Position numbers and translations under genes: made by a program. DNA of 64,000 bases from Pseudomonas sp. gcc21. GTDB lineage: Bacteria; Pseudomonadota; Gammaproteobacteria; Pseudomonadales; Pseudomonadaceae. The notes under the pieces were generated by a model. It was not told the origin of the DNA. It saw only the letters and a program-made list of their open reading frames with translations, and ran no database searches. The number at the start of each line of letters is the position of its first letter. Positions within the stretch are counted from its first letter, which is position 1. The DNA is taken from assembly GCF_012844345.1 (NCBI RefSeq), contig NZ_CP051625.1, forward strand, positions 1,116,001-1,180,000, in the 5' to 3' direction. Shown here one piece after another: positions 19,949 to 28,698 of this stretch.

Positions 19949-21214
19949 TTATTCGGCATCACGCCTGCTGAGTACACGGCTGCCTTCAGGGGGTATGCCA
20001 GCATGGCGTGCATACAGACGTGTCAAAGGCGCAGCGGTTACGCCGTGTACGAGGATAGACGCAAAAATGATTGCGCTGGAGGCGTGCCAGAACAGCGGCT
20101 CGCCCATGTGCTTGTGCGCCAGGCTGGCGTAATAGATGGCAGCGATACCGATCGGGCCGAACCAGCCAATGAAACGCACGTCCGGTACGGCCCAGTATCG
20201 CCTGAGAGCGGGATATAACAGCAGCAGTACCGGCGGACGACGCAACAGCAGGACCAGGATCGTCAGTGCAAGCAGCGGCCAACCCAGATCGGCCCACTCC
20301 GTGAAGGGCAAAGCGATGCCGAAAATCACGAACATCGGCAGCGTGAACAGTTTTGCTACGCCCTCCTGGATTTTCTCTTCTTCATGCTCGTCACTCTTGT
20401 CGCTGAACAGATTGAACGTCAGCCCCGCCAGGAATACAGAGACCACTGCGTCCGCCTTGAGCAGCTCCGCAAGACCCAACGCGAACAAGGAAAACGCGAC
20501 CGTGTAACCCAGCAGCGAGGTCTTGTCGACCAGACCATGGTGCTCGGCCAGTGAAAGCAGTTTCGCTGCGGCAAAACCGATGACCACACCCAGCACACTG
20601 GCAAACACAACGCCGATAATGATCGATTGCACCAGCCACCTGGACAACGCCTCGCCTGGCGCAAGCGTCAGCATGAAAACCGGCAGCATGACAAACAGAT
20701 ACGCCAGGCCGTCATTCGCACCGGATTCCAGCGACAGGCCGTCACGTATACGCAGCGGCAGGTGTGTCTTGGCGAACTTGCCGGTCACGATGGTACTCGC
20801 CACGACCGGGTCCGTTGGCGTAACCACAGCGCCGAACAATAGCGCCGCCCATAACGGCAATCCCAGCAACCAGCCCGCGAGCAATGACGACGTCAGCCAC
20901 ATTGCCAGCATGACCACGGTCAGCAGTAACATCATGGGCTTCAGCAGGACCTTCAGGCTTTCCCGTTTGAGCCGCAGCGCGACACCCATCAGACCTATCG
21001 CCAGGGTCAGCCGCGACGCTTGCTCCAGTATCGCTGTATCGTCGCCCCATCTGGACAGATCCAGCAATGCCAGCCCGTAGGGTCCCACCGCGATACCAAC
21101 CCCCATGGCCAGAATCGACTCGGTTACAGGGCTTCGTTTGAGCGCCGAAGACATCAGAGCGATGCCGACCGCCGTTGCGCCCATCACAGCAAGAGAAAGG
21201 TTGAGTTGCTCCAT
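19949..21214 (-). CDS. CPA1-type Na+/H+ antiporter
   Basis: A 421-residue membrane protein with about 12 hydrophobic segments, of the monovalent cation:proton antiporter-1 family. The key motifs are GAVVTPTDPVVASTIVTGKF (TDP unwound helix) and LSLESGANDGLAYLFVM, which holds the conserved N-D ion-binding pair. It probably exchanges Na+ (or K+) for protons across the inner membrane; the ion is an inference. The ATG at 21214 begins MEQLNLSLAVMG. It precedes xthA on the same strand. Confidence 0.88.
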   Translation of the reverse strand: MEQLNLSLAVMGATAVGIALMSSALKRSPVTESILAMGVGIAVGPYGLALLDLSRWGDDTAILEQASRLTLAIGLMGVALRLKRESLKVLLKPMMLLLTVVMLAMWLTSSLLAGWLLGLPLWAALLFGAVVTPTDPVVASTIVTGKFAKTHLPLRIRDGLSLESGANDGLAYLFVMLPVFMLTLAPGEALSRWLVQSIIIGVVFASVLGVVIGFAAAKLLSLAEHHGLVDKTSLLGYTVAFSLFALGLAELLKADAVVSVFLAGLTFNLFSDKSDEHEEEKIQEGVAKLFTLPMFVIFGIALPFTEWADLGWPLLALTILVLLLRRPPVLLLLYPALRRYWAVPDVRFIGWFGPIGIAAIYYASLAHKHMGEPLFWHASSAIIFASILVHGVTAAPLTRLYARHAGIPPEGSRVLSRRDAE

Positions 21215-21335
21215 GACCGGCCCTTGAATGCGTATATCCTTGCGAGGCCGTCGTGCCAGGGAAGTTCCGAAATGGAGTCAGCGCCGTTCCGTTTCGACGC
21301 TTTGTCGGCACGTCCGAAACGCATGCTGAGTGCCG

Positions 21336-22037
21336 CTATCCAGGCATGAAAGTCGATAGCTTATGCACCGCGGCGATCTCTCCGCTCCAGATCATTTCGT
21401 AATGCGCGGTCTGAACGATGGATGAGATTTGCCTGGGTGTCAGCAGTCCCCAACAAACTGCATCCGGCTGACGAACCGAGTGATAACGGATAGCTGTGGC
21501 ACCGGCGTTCCTTGCCTCACGACCCAGTAGGCGTGACGCGGCGTAATCGTTGGGCGAGTAGATCGGATCCGTGCGCGGCACACCCAGCGCATCCACCGAT
21601 CCCGCTTCATCAAATCGTGCGGTCAGTGCTCGGAACACAAACCGTTCGTAACGCAAGTCCGGCACGCGGGACCAGTAGGCTTGCTGGTGGTGTCTGACCT
21701 CGGCGATCGCGGTTTCGACCCGATCTGCCAGGTACAGCACACCGAAGGTGCCATCGCTGAAACGCGAGCCTTCCGGATTCACGTGGGTAAAAGGCGCAGC
21801 GGCGTAGGAGCACCCGGGCACTCCGAAGGGAATCTCGCTGCGCGGGATCAATTGCAGGTTGCCTGTCTGGTTCTGGATGCGCGGATTGGTGAGTGCCTGT
21901 AGCGCGTACAGATCCTCGAATTCCTCGGCGCTGGCCACGTCATCAAAAATCGCTATAGGTGGGAACTTGGAATTGACCAGCCGATAAGCGCGGACTGACT
22001 GCGACGGCAATACCGGCAAGCTGCTGACCGCTACCAC
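21336..22037 (-). CDS. RES-domain toxin
   Basis: A 233-residue RES-family toxin (ParT/Rse/MbcT superfamily), whose studied members deplete NAD+ or ADP-ribosylate targets. The domain-naming residues are visible: Arg in VRAYRLV, Glu in ETAIAEVRHH and Ser in NDYAASRLLG. The GTG start lies inside the last codons of the antitoxin gene (7-base overlap), so the two are translationally coupled. The enzymatic mode of this member is inferred from the family. Confidence 0.85.
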   Translation of the reverse strand: MVAVSSLPVLPSQSVRAYRLVNSKFPPIAIFDDVASAEEFEDLYALQALTNPRIQNQTGNLQLIPRSEIPFGVPGCSYAAAPFTHVNPEGSRFSDGTFGVLYLADRVETAIAEVRHHQQAYWSRVPDLRYERFVFRALTARFDEAGSVDALGVPRTDPIYSPNDYAASRLLGREARNAGATAIRYHSVRQPDAVCWGLLTPRQISSIVQTAHYEMIWSGEIAAVHKLSTFMPG

Positions 22038-22432
22038 TGGCTGCCACGCAGGACGTCGATTCGCTTGAAGGTTTCATACACCGCGACCATATCGCCGCCA
22101 CCCATGACTTCAAGTGGAGAGCGACCAAGGAAAAATGCATTGTCGTTCGGCATCCGCATGAACCCGTAGAGGTTATCGGGGTTATCAAAGACCGTGCGCA
22201 GCGCTGCATGAATATTCAGCACGAAGCTGACCCGCGTTAGCTGATCCCGATCCAGGTTGATCGATTGCAGACCGTCCTTGCGCTTGGCCCGGGCGTAGGT
22301 GCTGTGCGAGACGCGCAATATTGCCTCGCCCTGCTCCCCCGTGGCGCCCCACTTGTCGAGAATGGTCACGGCCGTACGCAGTCCGGTCGCGGCAGCGATT
22401 CTATCTGCAGAAACGGTGGCTGTATTAAGCAT
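22031..22432 (-). CDS. Xre/MbcA/ParS-type antitoxin
   Basis: A 133-residue antitoxin. The N-terminal helix-turn-helix-like half (KWGATGEQGEAILRVSHSTYARAKR) is followed by the MbcA/ParS toxin-binding C-terminal half (RVSFVLNIHAALRTVFDNPDNLYGFMRMPNDNAFFLGRSPLEVM). It neutralises the RES toxin downstream and should repress its own promoter through the palindrome at 22453. Confidence 0.87.
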   Translation of the reverse strand: MLNTATVSADRIAAATGLRTAVTILDKWGATGEQGEAILRVSHSTYARAKRKDGLQSINLDRDQLTRVSFVLNIHAALRTVFDNPDNLYGFMRMPNDNAFFLGRSPLEVMGGGDMVAVYETFKRIDVLRGSQW

Positions 22433-22452
22433 GTGACAAGCCTGAGAAGAAT

Positions 22453-22491
22453 GTATCTGGAGATACTACGCCCATGATCCTGTATCTGCAA
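22453..22491 (-). promoter_or_regulatory. Promoter and palindromic operator of the Xre/RES pair
   Basis: On the minus strand TTGCAG (22491-22486), a 17-base spacer and TAGTAT (22468-22463) make a plausible sigma70 promoter. The perfect palindrome GTATCTCCAGATAC (22453-22466) covers the -10 box, the usual place for an autorepressing antitoxin. A further GTATCT half-site lies at 22482-22487, over the -35. Confidence 0.65.
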
Positions 22492-22508
22492 ACACGCAAT
22501 ACCTGCAA

Positions 22509-23456
22509 TCAATGGCTGTGACCCGAGCCCCTTTGCACTCCTGCACCGCAGTTGTGTTCCACCGCACAATCACGCCGGATCTGTGCATCCTCCGGCTGCA
22601 AGGTGCAGTGCTCTATACCAAAGCGCTCGCTCAGCAAGGCCTGCATCTGGGGCAAAACCGTCTGCCAGTCAGGCATGTGCTCGAGATCAACATGCGCGGC
22701 CAGGGCATGGCTGGTGGAAGACAAGCTCCAGATGTGCAGGTCATGCACCGCAATCACCCCGTCAACCTCAGCCAGTACCTGTTCGACTTCATGCGAATTA
22801 ACACCGTGCGGAACGCCTTCCATCAGCACGCGAATCACCACGCCGAGCAAGCGGATCGCCGATATCAGGATCAGCAGGCAGACGACCAGCGACAGTATCG
22901 GATCGATGACGCTCGGCCCGCCAAACCAGATGATCGCGCCCGCGGCAACAGCTGCAACCGAGCCCAGCAGATCGCCCATCACATGCACTAGCGCTCCGCG
23001 TACATTGAGGGTCTGCTCCCCGCGCATCAGTACCCAGGCAACAATGATATTCACCAGCAAACCCAGACCACCAATGAGTAACACGGTACCGCCATCGACT
23101 GTGGGCGTGTCGCGCATGCGCCCGATCGCCTCGAAAGCGATGACGGCAATCACCACAAACATGAACAGCACATTGAACAGCGCGCCCAATACCTCGGCGC
23201 GTTGCAGGCCAAAGGAATGCGCGCGTGACGCGGGCTTGCTCGCAAGCCAGGCGGAGAAAGCCCCTACGGCCAATGACAGCGAGTCGGTAAACATATGGCC
23301 TGCGTCGGATAGCAGCGCCAATGAACTGGCCAAAACGCCAGCAACCACCTCTACGACAGCGAAGCCGGTCGTAAACAGCAGCGCAAACATCAACGTCATG
23401 CCGCTGCTATGGTTATGGCTATGTTTGTGGTCGGCGTTGTGACTATGGCTGGACAT
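22509..23456 (-). CDS. czcD: Cation diffusion facilitator Zn2+/Co2+ exporter (CzcD/ZitB type)
   Basis: A 315-residue CDF transporter with a His-rich N-terminus (SHSHNADHKHSHNHSS), six membrane segments and a cytoplasmic C-terminal domain. The metal-site motif HMFTDSLSL and the second-site region HVMGDLLGS are visible, with a C-terminal IEHCTLQPE metal-binding stretch. It exports zinc or cobalt in exchange for protons. It stands between the toxin-antitoxin promoter and the MerR gene. The short His/Gly-rich tail HNCGAGVQRGSGHSH is unusual but consistent with metal binding. Confidence 0.9.
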   Translation of the reverse strand: MSSHSHNADHKHSHNHSSGMTLMFALLFTTGFAVVEVVAGVLASSLALLSDAGHMFTDSLSLAVGAFSAWLASKPASRAHSFGLQRAEVLGALFNVLFMFVVIAVIAFEAIGRMRDTPTVDGGTVLLIGGLGLLVNIIVAWVLMRGEQTLNVRGALVHVMGDLLGSVAAVAAGAIIWFGGPSVIDPILSLVVCLLILISAIRLLGVVIRVLMEGVPHGVNSHEVEQVLAEVDGVIAVHDLHIWSLSSTSHALAAHVDLEHMPDWQTVLPQMQALLSERFGIEHCTLQPEDAQIRRDCAVEHNCGAGVQRGSGHSH

Positions 23457-23543
23457 GAATGGACTCCGCTGGGCTCAACCCATTGGAACCAGCCGATTGA
23501 TGAAGCGTCAAGCGGAGCCTGCGTTTGTTCCCAGTTGAACAAA

Positions 23544-24512
23544 TCAGGTATCGAGCCGCCCTGCCAGGAACTGCGCCAACCGGCTACGCATGAGCCGACT
23601 CTCGCTGCCGAGATTGGCGATGGGTGAACTCTTGAGCTGTTCCTCAGCCAGTTCGGCGCCGACGCCAGCGAGTGCCAAGGGGCAATCAACCGCCAACGCC
23701 AGTTTGTTTATTTGCCGCAGCAATGCGGCGTTGGGTGGAACCGGGGCGAACAGGACCAGCCCCTCGGGCTGAATCGACTGGCATACCAGCGGCAGCTCAT
23801 CAAGCGGCTGGCCGGCGGGCAACACCCGCACCGCGCCGTCATCTGCGCCCAATAACAGCCCCGTTACCAACAGCTCCAGCTCGGGGCAGCTCTCGGGTAA
23901 GGCTGCCAGCAGCACACAACCGTTTGCGGTGCGCCGGCCCAATTGCAGACGCTGCAGAACGCGGGCACGAAGAAAGGCATCGTAAGACAGCCACTGACTC
24001 AGCTGACCGAAGCCGGATTGATGCATTTGCTCCCGCCACACGGGCAACAATACCTCTTCGAATATCATCGAGACCGGGTAGGTAGAGAAAAGCTGACCGT
24101 ACACTTGCTCGAGACGGGTTTCGTCAAAGACAGCCACAGCTTGTGCGACACACGCCTGCCACTCGCTCCATTCGTCACGCGCCAATCCGAGCGCGGGGCC
24201 ACCGACCAGTGGCTTGGCTTGCGTCATTGAGTCAGCCGGTTTGTTGCGTGCAAGCAGACTGCCCACCTTGCTCACTGCTACGCCGCGCTCGGTCCACGAC
24301 ATGATGCTGCGAATGTTTTCGACATCCTCCCGCGAATACAGCCGATGCCCGCCTTCGGTCCGGACCGGCTGGATAAGCCCGTAGCGCCGCTCCCATGCCC
24401 GCAGTGTCACCGGATTGACGCCCGTCAGGCGCACCACTTCACGAATCGGTAGCAGTTCATCAGTGGCAGAGTGCTCGATAGGGTCAGACACAGGCTCGGC
24501 TCGTTTGGTCAT
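23544..24512 (-). CDS. MerR-family regulator of the class II LitR (PplR) type
   Basis: A 322-residue regulator. An N-terminal MerR winged helix reads LLPIREVVRLTGVNPVTLRAWERRYG...GGHRLYSREDV. The C-terminal ~200-residue domain is of the kind that binds B12 in CarH/LitR, but the DxHxxG cobalamin motif is not seen. That fits class II LitR proteins such as PplR of P. putida, which respond to blue light through a separate short LOV protein; such a LOV gene (24733) is divergent from it here. A paralogue is at 28695. The ATG at 24512 is chosen; the longer frame to 24545 has no better signal. Confidence 0.78.
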   Translation of the reverse strand: MTKRAEPVSDPIEHSATDELLPIREVVRLTGVNPVTLRAWERRYGLIQPVRTEGGHRLYSREDVENIRSIMSWTERGVAVSKVGSLLARNKPADSMTQAKPLVGGPALGLARDEWSEWQACVAQAVAVFDETRLEQVYGQLFSTYPVSMIFEEVLLPVWREQMHQSGFGQLSQWLSYDAFLRARVLQRLQLGRRTANGCVLLAALPESCPELELLVTGLLLGADDGAVRVLPAGQPLDELPLVCQSIQPEGLVLFAPVPPNAALLRQINKLALAVDCPLALAGVGAELAEEQLKSSPIANLGSESRLMRSRLAQFLAGRLDT

Positions 24513-24732
24513 GGACAGGACAACGCAACAAATGAAAGACGGCATTGTAACGCGGCAAAACTCCCTCGCCAGGCAATATAACCTCAGACCCTTGGCGAGC
24601 CGCCAGTAATGAAGGCATTTAGCCAGCCCAGACCGGAAGAAAATGGAATAATGCCTGCCTAAGCGCTTTCGAGAAGTCCGGATTCAGGCCAGGATGTTCT
24701 AGAATGGCGCCAAACATACCGGGGTGGAAAGA

Positions 24733-25185
24733 ATGATCAACGCAAAACTGCTGCAACGGGTAGTAGAGGCATCCAATGACGGCATCGTAGTAGCCGAACA
24801 GGAAGGCGACGACAATATCCTCATCTATGCCAACCCTGCCTTTCAGCGCCTGACGGGCTACCAGGTCGATGACATTCTTTATCAGGACTGCCGTTTTCTG
24901 CAGAACGGTGACCGAGACCAACCCGGTCTGGCTGCGATTCGCGAAGCCATTCAGAATGGCCATCCGTGCCGCCAGGTCCTTCGTAATTACCGCCAGGACG
25001 CCACCGCCTTCTGGAACGAGCTGTCGATTACCCCGGTTTTCAACGAGGCTGACCAGCTCACCTATTTCATTGGCATTCAGAGAGATGTGAGCACTGAAGT
25101 CGAGACTCAGAATCGAGTGCGCGAGCTCGAAGCGGAGGTCGCCGAGTTGAAGCACCAGCTGGCGCAGCTGCAAAATAAAGCCTGA
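24733..25185 (+). CDS. Short LOV blue-light photosensor (PpSB1-LOV/PplA-like)
   Basis: A 150-residue single-domain LOV protein. The flavin-adduct Cys sits in YQDCRFLQNGDRDQPG, the family's usual G(R/Q)NCRFLQ site. Flavin-binding NELSITPV and YFIGIQRDV follow, then a C-terminal Jalpha/coiled coil (residues ~120-150, REL EAEVAELKHQLAQLQ). It closely resembles the short LOV proteins of P. putida (start MINAxLLQ). Without an output domain it is thought to signal by binding a partner, probably the divergent MerR regulator. I chose the ATG at 24733 over an upstream GTG at 24724 to match those proteins. The 220-base gap to the MerR gene holds CTCGCCA/TGGCGAG arms (24565-24571, 24593-24599). Confidence 0.9.
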   Translation: MINAKLLQRVVEASNDGIVVAEQEGDDNILIYANPAFQRLTGYQVDDILYQDCRFLQNGDRDQPGLAAIREAIQNGHPCRQVLRNYRQDATAFWNELSITPVFNEADQLTYFIGIQRDVSTEVETQNRVRELEAEVAELKHQLAQLQNKA

Positions 25186-25394
25186 CAGGACGGAACGCCC
25201 CCTGCTTCCTCCTCACACAATGCTGTGCTCATCGGATCCTGCCGCAACGATACCGCTTCGCATAGCGGGCGATGTCATCTCTTCGCGGCACCCTGCTGCT
25301 CTCACCGCTCTTGCCATTCCCAGGCTGCCTCTCAGCCAATAAGCAATGCCGGCAATCTGTACAACCTCCGATCCAGGGAAGGCTTTACCTATTC

Positions 25395-25419
25395 TTGTAC
25401 ATATGTGATTATTTGTACA
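25395..25419 (+). promoter_or_regulatory. Paired TTGTACA boxes upstream of the PAS-MCP gene
   Basis: TTGTACA occurs at 25395-25401 and 25413-25419, 18 bases start to start, with a related CTGTACAA at 25357-25364. The same pair with the same spacing and the same TATTC lead-in lies at 27655-27679. This looks like a shared operator or promoter element, possibly for the LitR-like regulators encoded nearby. Confidence 0.6.
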
Positions 25420-25496
25420 ACTTAGGACGTAAGTACGCTCACGCCGACTTCGGCATGGATAGCCTGCTTACACGGAACGTTTCACGGAGCCCCATC

Positions 25497-26825
25497 ATGT
25501 TCACTCGCATTCGCAAACTGAACGACGCCTTAGAGAATAGCCAGACCCAGCTGGCAGCGCGCCGGGACGAACAGGCCGCTCTACGCAATGCCATGGCGAT
25601 TGTCGAGTTCAGTCCTTCCGGCATGGTGCTCGATGCCAGCCCGAGATTTCTCGCCATGGTGGGCTATTCCCTGGATCAGCTTCGTGGCCAGCACCACGCC
25701 AGGCTTTGCGAATCCTCCTATGCGCACAGCCGTGAATTTGCCGATTTATGGCAGCGCCTGCGAGCGGGAAAATGCTTTAGTCAGCTGGTGCTGCGACAAG
25801 CAAGCGACGGGCGCCAACTCTGGCTGGATGCCAATTATATTCCGGTATGTGATGCAAACGGCGCAGTGCAGCGCATCATCAAAGTGGCTACTGATGTCAC
25901 CCAGCGCACATTGCGATCGCAAAGTGAGTCCAGTTATGTTCAGGCAGTTGACCGGTCCATGGCGCTTATCGAATTCGACCTTGGAGGTCATGTCGTGAAT
26001 GCCAACGCCAATTTTCTGAAGGTAATGGGTTACGGGCTGGAAGAAATTCGCGGCGAGCACCATCGGATCTTCTGTCAGCCGCACGAAGTGCAGAGTGACG
26101 CGTATCGGACATTCTGGGGCCGCCTCAACCGCGGCGAGTACAGCTCCGGACTCTTCGAACGCCTCGATAAATATGGTGCCAAGGTCTGGCTGCAGGCGAC
26201 ATACAACCCACTGTTCAATGCGCAGGGAGCGCTTTATGGCGTGGTCAAATTTGCCACTGACATCACTCTGCAGGTCGCGCAGCGTGAAGCTGAAACGCAA
26301 GCAGCGCAACTGGCCTTCGATACCTCCCGGCAGACTGACGCCCATGCAGAACAGGGCAGCGCAGTCGTCCAGCAAACCGTTACCGTTGTACAAAGCATCG
26401 CCGATGAACTGCGCCAGGTAGCCGAAGGCATCAGCGCGCTGAGCGTGCAATCAGAAGAGATCGGCAGCATCGTCGGTGCGATTCGTGGCATTGCCGAACA
26501 AACCAACCTGCTTGCGTTGAATGCCGCTATCGAGGCGGCACGCGCTGGCGAACAAGGGCGAGGCTTCGCAGTGGTCGCCGAAGAGGTACGCAACCTCGCG
26601 CGGCGTACCAGCGAGGCAACCGTAGCGATCACCGAGGTAGTGGGTAAAAACCGCGAGCTGGCCAGACGAGCGGAAAGCAGCATGCAGTCGGGCACACTCA
26701 AGGCGGAACAAGGCGTGAGCCTGGTCAATCAGGCCGGGTCAGTGATTCTCGACATCCATCTGGGCGCCCAACAAGTAGTGCAAGCCATCGGTCAATTCGC
26801 CCAGACCCTCGACCATCCCCGCTGA
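25497..26825 (+). CDS. Soluble PAS-PAS methyl-accepting chemotaxis/BdlA-like protein
   Basis: A 442-residue signal transducer without membrane segments. Two PAS domains (residues ~35-145 and ~155-270, each with FxPxGxVLDA/NANxNFL entries and W-x-x-YxP) precede a shortened MCP signalling domain with the hairpin-tip sequence around [18 protein letters not shown] and [14 protein letters not shown]. The architecture matches BdlA of P. aeruginosa (biofilm dispersal) and Aer-like cytoplasmic sensors. It should couple a PAS-sensed signal to CheA/CheW or c-di-GMP output. The ATG at 25497 has GGAG upstream; the reading frame is open to 25272. The EAL gene is convergent downstream. Confidence 0.85.
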   Translation: MFTRIRKLNDALENSQTQLAARRDEQAALRNAMAIVEFSPSGMVLDASPRFLAMVGYSLDQLRGQHHARLCESSYAHSREFADLWQRLRAGKCFSQLVLRQASDGRQLWLDANYIPVCDANGAVQRIIKVATDVTQRTLRSQSESSYVQAVDRSMALIEFDLGGHVVNANANFLKVMGYGLEEIRGEHHRIFCQPHEVQSDAYRTFWGRLNRGEYSSGLFERLDKYGAKVWLQATYNPLFNAQGALYGVVKFATDITLQVAQREAETQAAQLAFDTSRQTDAHAEQGSAVVQQTVTVVQSIADELRQVAEGISALSVQSEEIGSIVGAIRGIAEQTNLLALNAAIEAARAGEQGRGFAVVAEEVRNLARRTSEATVAITEVVGKNRELARRAESSMQSGTLKAEQGVSLVNQAGSVILDIHLGAQQVVQAIGQFAQTLDHPR

Positions 26826-26844
26826 GTCATGCAGTCAGCCGGCA

Positions 26845-27603
26845 TCAGGATGCCGGCCAGGCTACCTCAGGCAACGCTTCGAAAGCCGGACGGGCGAACA
26901 GATAACTCTGGAACAGATGAACCCCCAGGCTTTGTAATTCACACAGCTCTCCCACCGTCTCGATCCCCTCGGCGATAACATCGATATTCAGCGCCTGGCA
27001 TACGCCGAGTATTCCTTGCACGATGGCCCGGCGGACCGGATGCGTATGAATGTTTCTCACCAGCGCCATATCGAGTTTGATAATGTCCGGCTGAAACTCG
27101 GCGAGTAGATTGAGCCCTGAATAACCGGCGCCAAAATCATCAATCGCCGTCCTGAACTTCTGCCGCTGATACTCGGTGACGATGTCCTTCAAGTGCGCCT
27201 TGTCTACCAACTCCTCACTCTCGGTAATCTCGAAAATAATCCTTTCGGTGGGAAAACCGAAACGTCGCGCAGCAGCCAGGGTCGCGCGAATACAGGTCGC
27301 GGCCTGGTAAACCGCATTAGGCAAAAAATTGATGCTCAACATACAGGGCATCTGGAGACGCGCAGCCAGCTCTACTGCCTTGATCCGGCACGCCTGGTCG
27401 AAGGCATAGCGGTTGTGTTCGTTGACCCGCCCGAGCACTGCCGCAGCGCCGCTGCCGTCGGTGCCACGCACCAGCGCCTCGTAGGCATACAGGCTGTTGT
27501 CGCGTAGATCAACGATCGGCTGAAACGCCATGCTGAAATCAAACCCCAGGGCCTTTCCATCACGGCAGGCCTGGCAGGGATTTGTCGAAGGTTGATGGGT
27601 CAT
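26845..27603 (-). CDS. EAL-domain c-di-GMP phosphodiesterase
   Basis: A 252-residue stand-alone EAL domain preceded by a short Cys-containing N-terminus (NPCQACRDG). The catalytic signature is intact: YEALVRG (the EAL motif), SINFLPN (metal-binding Asn), FEITESEE (Glu), AIDDFGAGYSGLN (DDFG loop), IKLD (Lys/Asp) and IAEGIET (Glu). It should hydrolyse c-di-GMP. It is divergent from the DUF523/DUF1722-merR-phrB operon and may share the TTGTACA region. Convergent PAS-MCP neighbour: both could act on motility or biofilm. Confidence 0.9.
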   Translation of the reverse strand: MTHQPSTNPCQACRDGKALGFDFSMAFQPIVDLRDNSLYAYEALVRGTDGSGAAAVLGRVNEHNRYAFDQACRIKAVELAARLQMPCMLSINFLPNAVYQAATCIRATLAAARRFGFPTERIIFEITESEELVDKAHLKDIVTEYQRQKFRTAIDDFGAGYSGLNLLAEFQPDIIKLDMALVRNIHTHPVRRAIVQGILGVCQALNIDVIAEGIETVGELCELQSLGVHLFQSYLFARPAFEALPEVAWPAS

Positions 27604-27654
27604 GAGCGCGAATATCCGTATAAGAGTTGAATGATGCGAAACCTCTACATATTC

Positions 27655-27708
27655 TTGTACAGGCGCATTGACTTGTACAATATTAATTGTATTCTCAGAA
27701 CATGTACA
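27655..27708. promoter_or_regulatory. Paired TTGTACA boxes in the EAL / merR-phrB divergent region
   Basis: TTGTACA lies at 27655-27661 and 27673-27679, 18 bases apart as at 25395, and a third TGTACA lies at 27703-27708. The region is 135 bases long and separates divergent starts at 27603 and 27739, so it could control both sides. Its regulator is inferred to be one of the two LitR-like proteins. Confidence 0.6.
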
Positions 27709-27738
27709 ACATACGAAGTACGTATAAGGAGGACAATC

Positions 27739-28698
27739 ATGGCCGTCACCCGAGACGCTATCAAGATCGGCATAAGCGCCTGCCTGTTAGGACACCCTGT
27801 GCGCTACAACGGCGGCCATAAGCAATCGCGATTGTGCAGCGATGTCCTGGCCCGCCATTTTGAGTTCACACCGTTCTGCCCCGAGCAGGCGATAGGCCTT
27901 GCCACGCCGCGGGAACCGATACGCCTGGTTGGCGATCCGGCCAGTCCACAGGCGTTGGGCAGCGTCAACCGCGCGCTTGATGTGACCGACGCGCTCACCA
28001 CCTTCGGCACGCAGACCGCTGAGCAGCTTGACGACATCTGCGGCTATATCCTGATGCAGAAATCGCCTTCCTGCGGCATGGAGCGCGTCAAGGTATATCA
28101 GGATAACGGGCAACCCGCTGATGGTGGGGGTCGCGGGTTGTTCGCCGCAGCGCTGATGCGTGCGCGCCCGGATCTGCCGGTCGAAGAAGACGGTCGACTG
28201 AACGATCCGGTACTCCGTGAAAACTTCATCACCCGCGTTTTCGCCTATGCCGAATGGCAACGGTTACAACGAGCCGGCCTGACGCGGCGTGGACTGATTA
28301 CCTTCCATGAGCGCTACAAGTATCAACTCATGGCAACCTGCATCCAACAATACCGGCAACTCGGACGCGAAGTCGCGCAAAGCGCCTCCATACCGCTGGA
28401 GGCGTTTGCGCCACGGTATTTCAGCCAGCTCATGGCTGCGCTGAAGCAGCCCGCCAGCCGTGGTAGCCACAGCAATGTGCTGCAGCATCTGTCCGGTTAT
28501 CTCAAACGCGCGCTCAGCTCGCCGGAGAAGCAGGAGCTTGGGAAATTGATTGAGCAGTACCGCACAGGAGTAGTACCTCTGGTCGTGCCGATCACCCTGA
28601 TCAAACACCATTTCCGCAGGCACCCGGATAGCTATATTGATCGGCAGGTGTATTTGCAGCCGCACCCTGAAGATCTCAGCCTGCGTAACGCACTGTGA
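27739..28698 (+). CDS. DUF523 + DUF1722 fusion (YbbK/YbgA-like)
   Basis: A 319-residue two-domain protein. The N-terminal DUF523 has ISACLLGHPVRYNGGHK and KSPSCGM, with Cys residues that suggest metal or cluster binding. The C-terminal DUF1722 (YbgA) has LITFHERYKYQLMATCIQQYRQLGR and a PLVVPITLIKHHFRR stretch near its end. The function is unknown. In E. coli ybgA lies next to phr, and here the protein is encoded in the photolyase operon, which hints at a role in light or UV responses. AAGGAGG seven bases before the ATG at 27739 fixes the start. Its stop overlaps the next gene (GTGA). Confidence 0.85.
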   Translation: MAVTRDAIKIGISACLLGHPVRYNGGHKQSRLCSDVLARHFEFTPFCPEQAIGLATPREPIRLVGDPASPQALGSVNRALDVTDALTTFGTQTAEQLDDICGYILMQKSPSCGMERVKVYQDNGQPADGGGRGLFAAALMRARPDLPVEEDGRLNDPVLRENFITRVFAYAEWQRLQRAGLTRRGLITFHERYKYQLMATCIQQYRQLGREVAQSASIPLEAFAPRYFSQLMAALKQPASRGSHSNVLQHLSGYLKRALSSPEKQELGKLIEQYRTGVVPLVVPITLIKHHFRRHPDSYIDRQVYLQPHPEDLSLRNAL

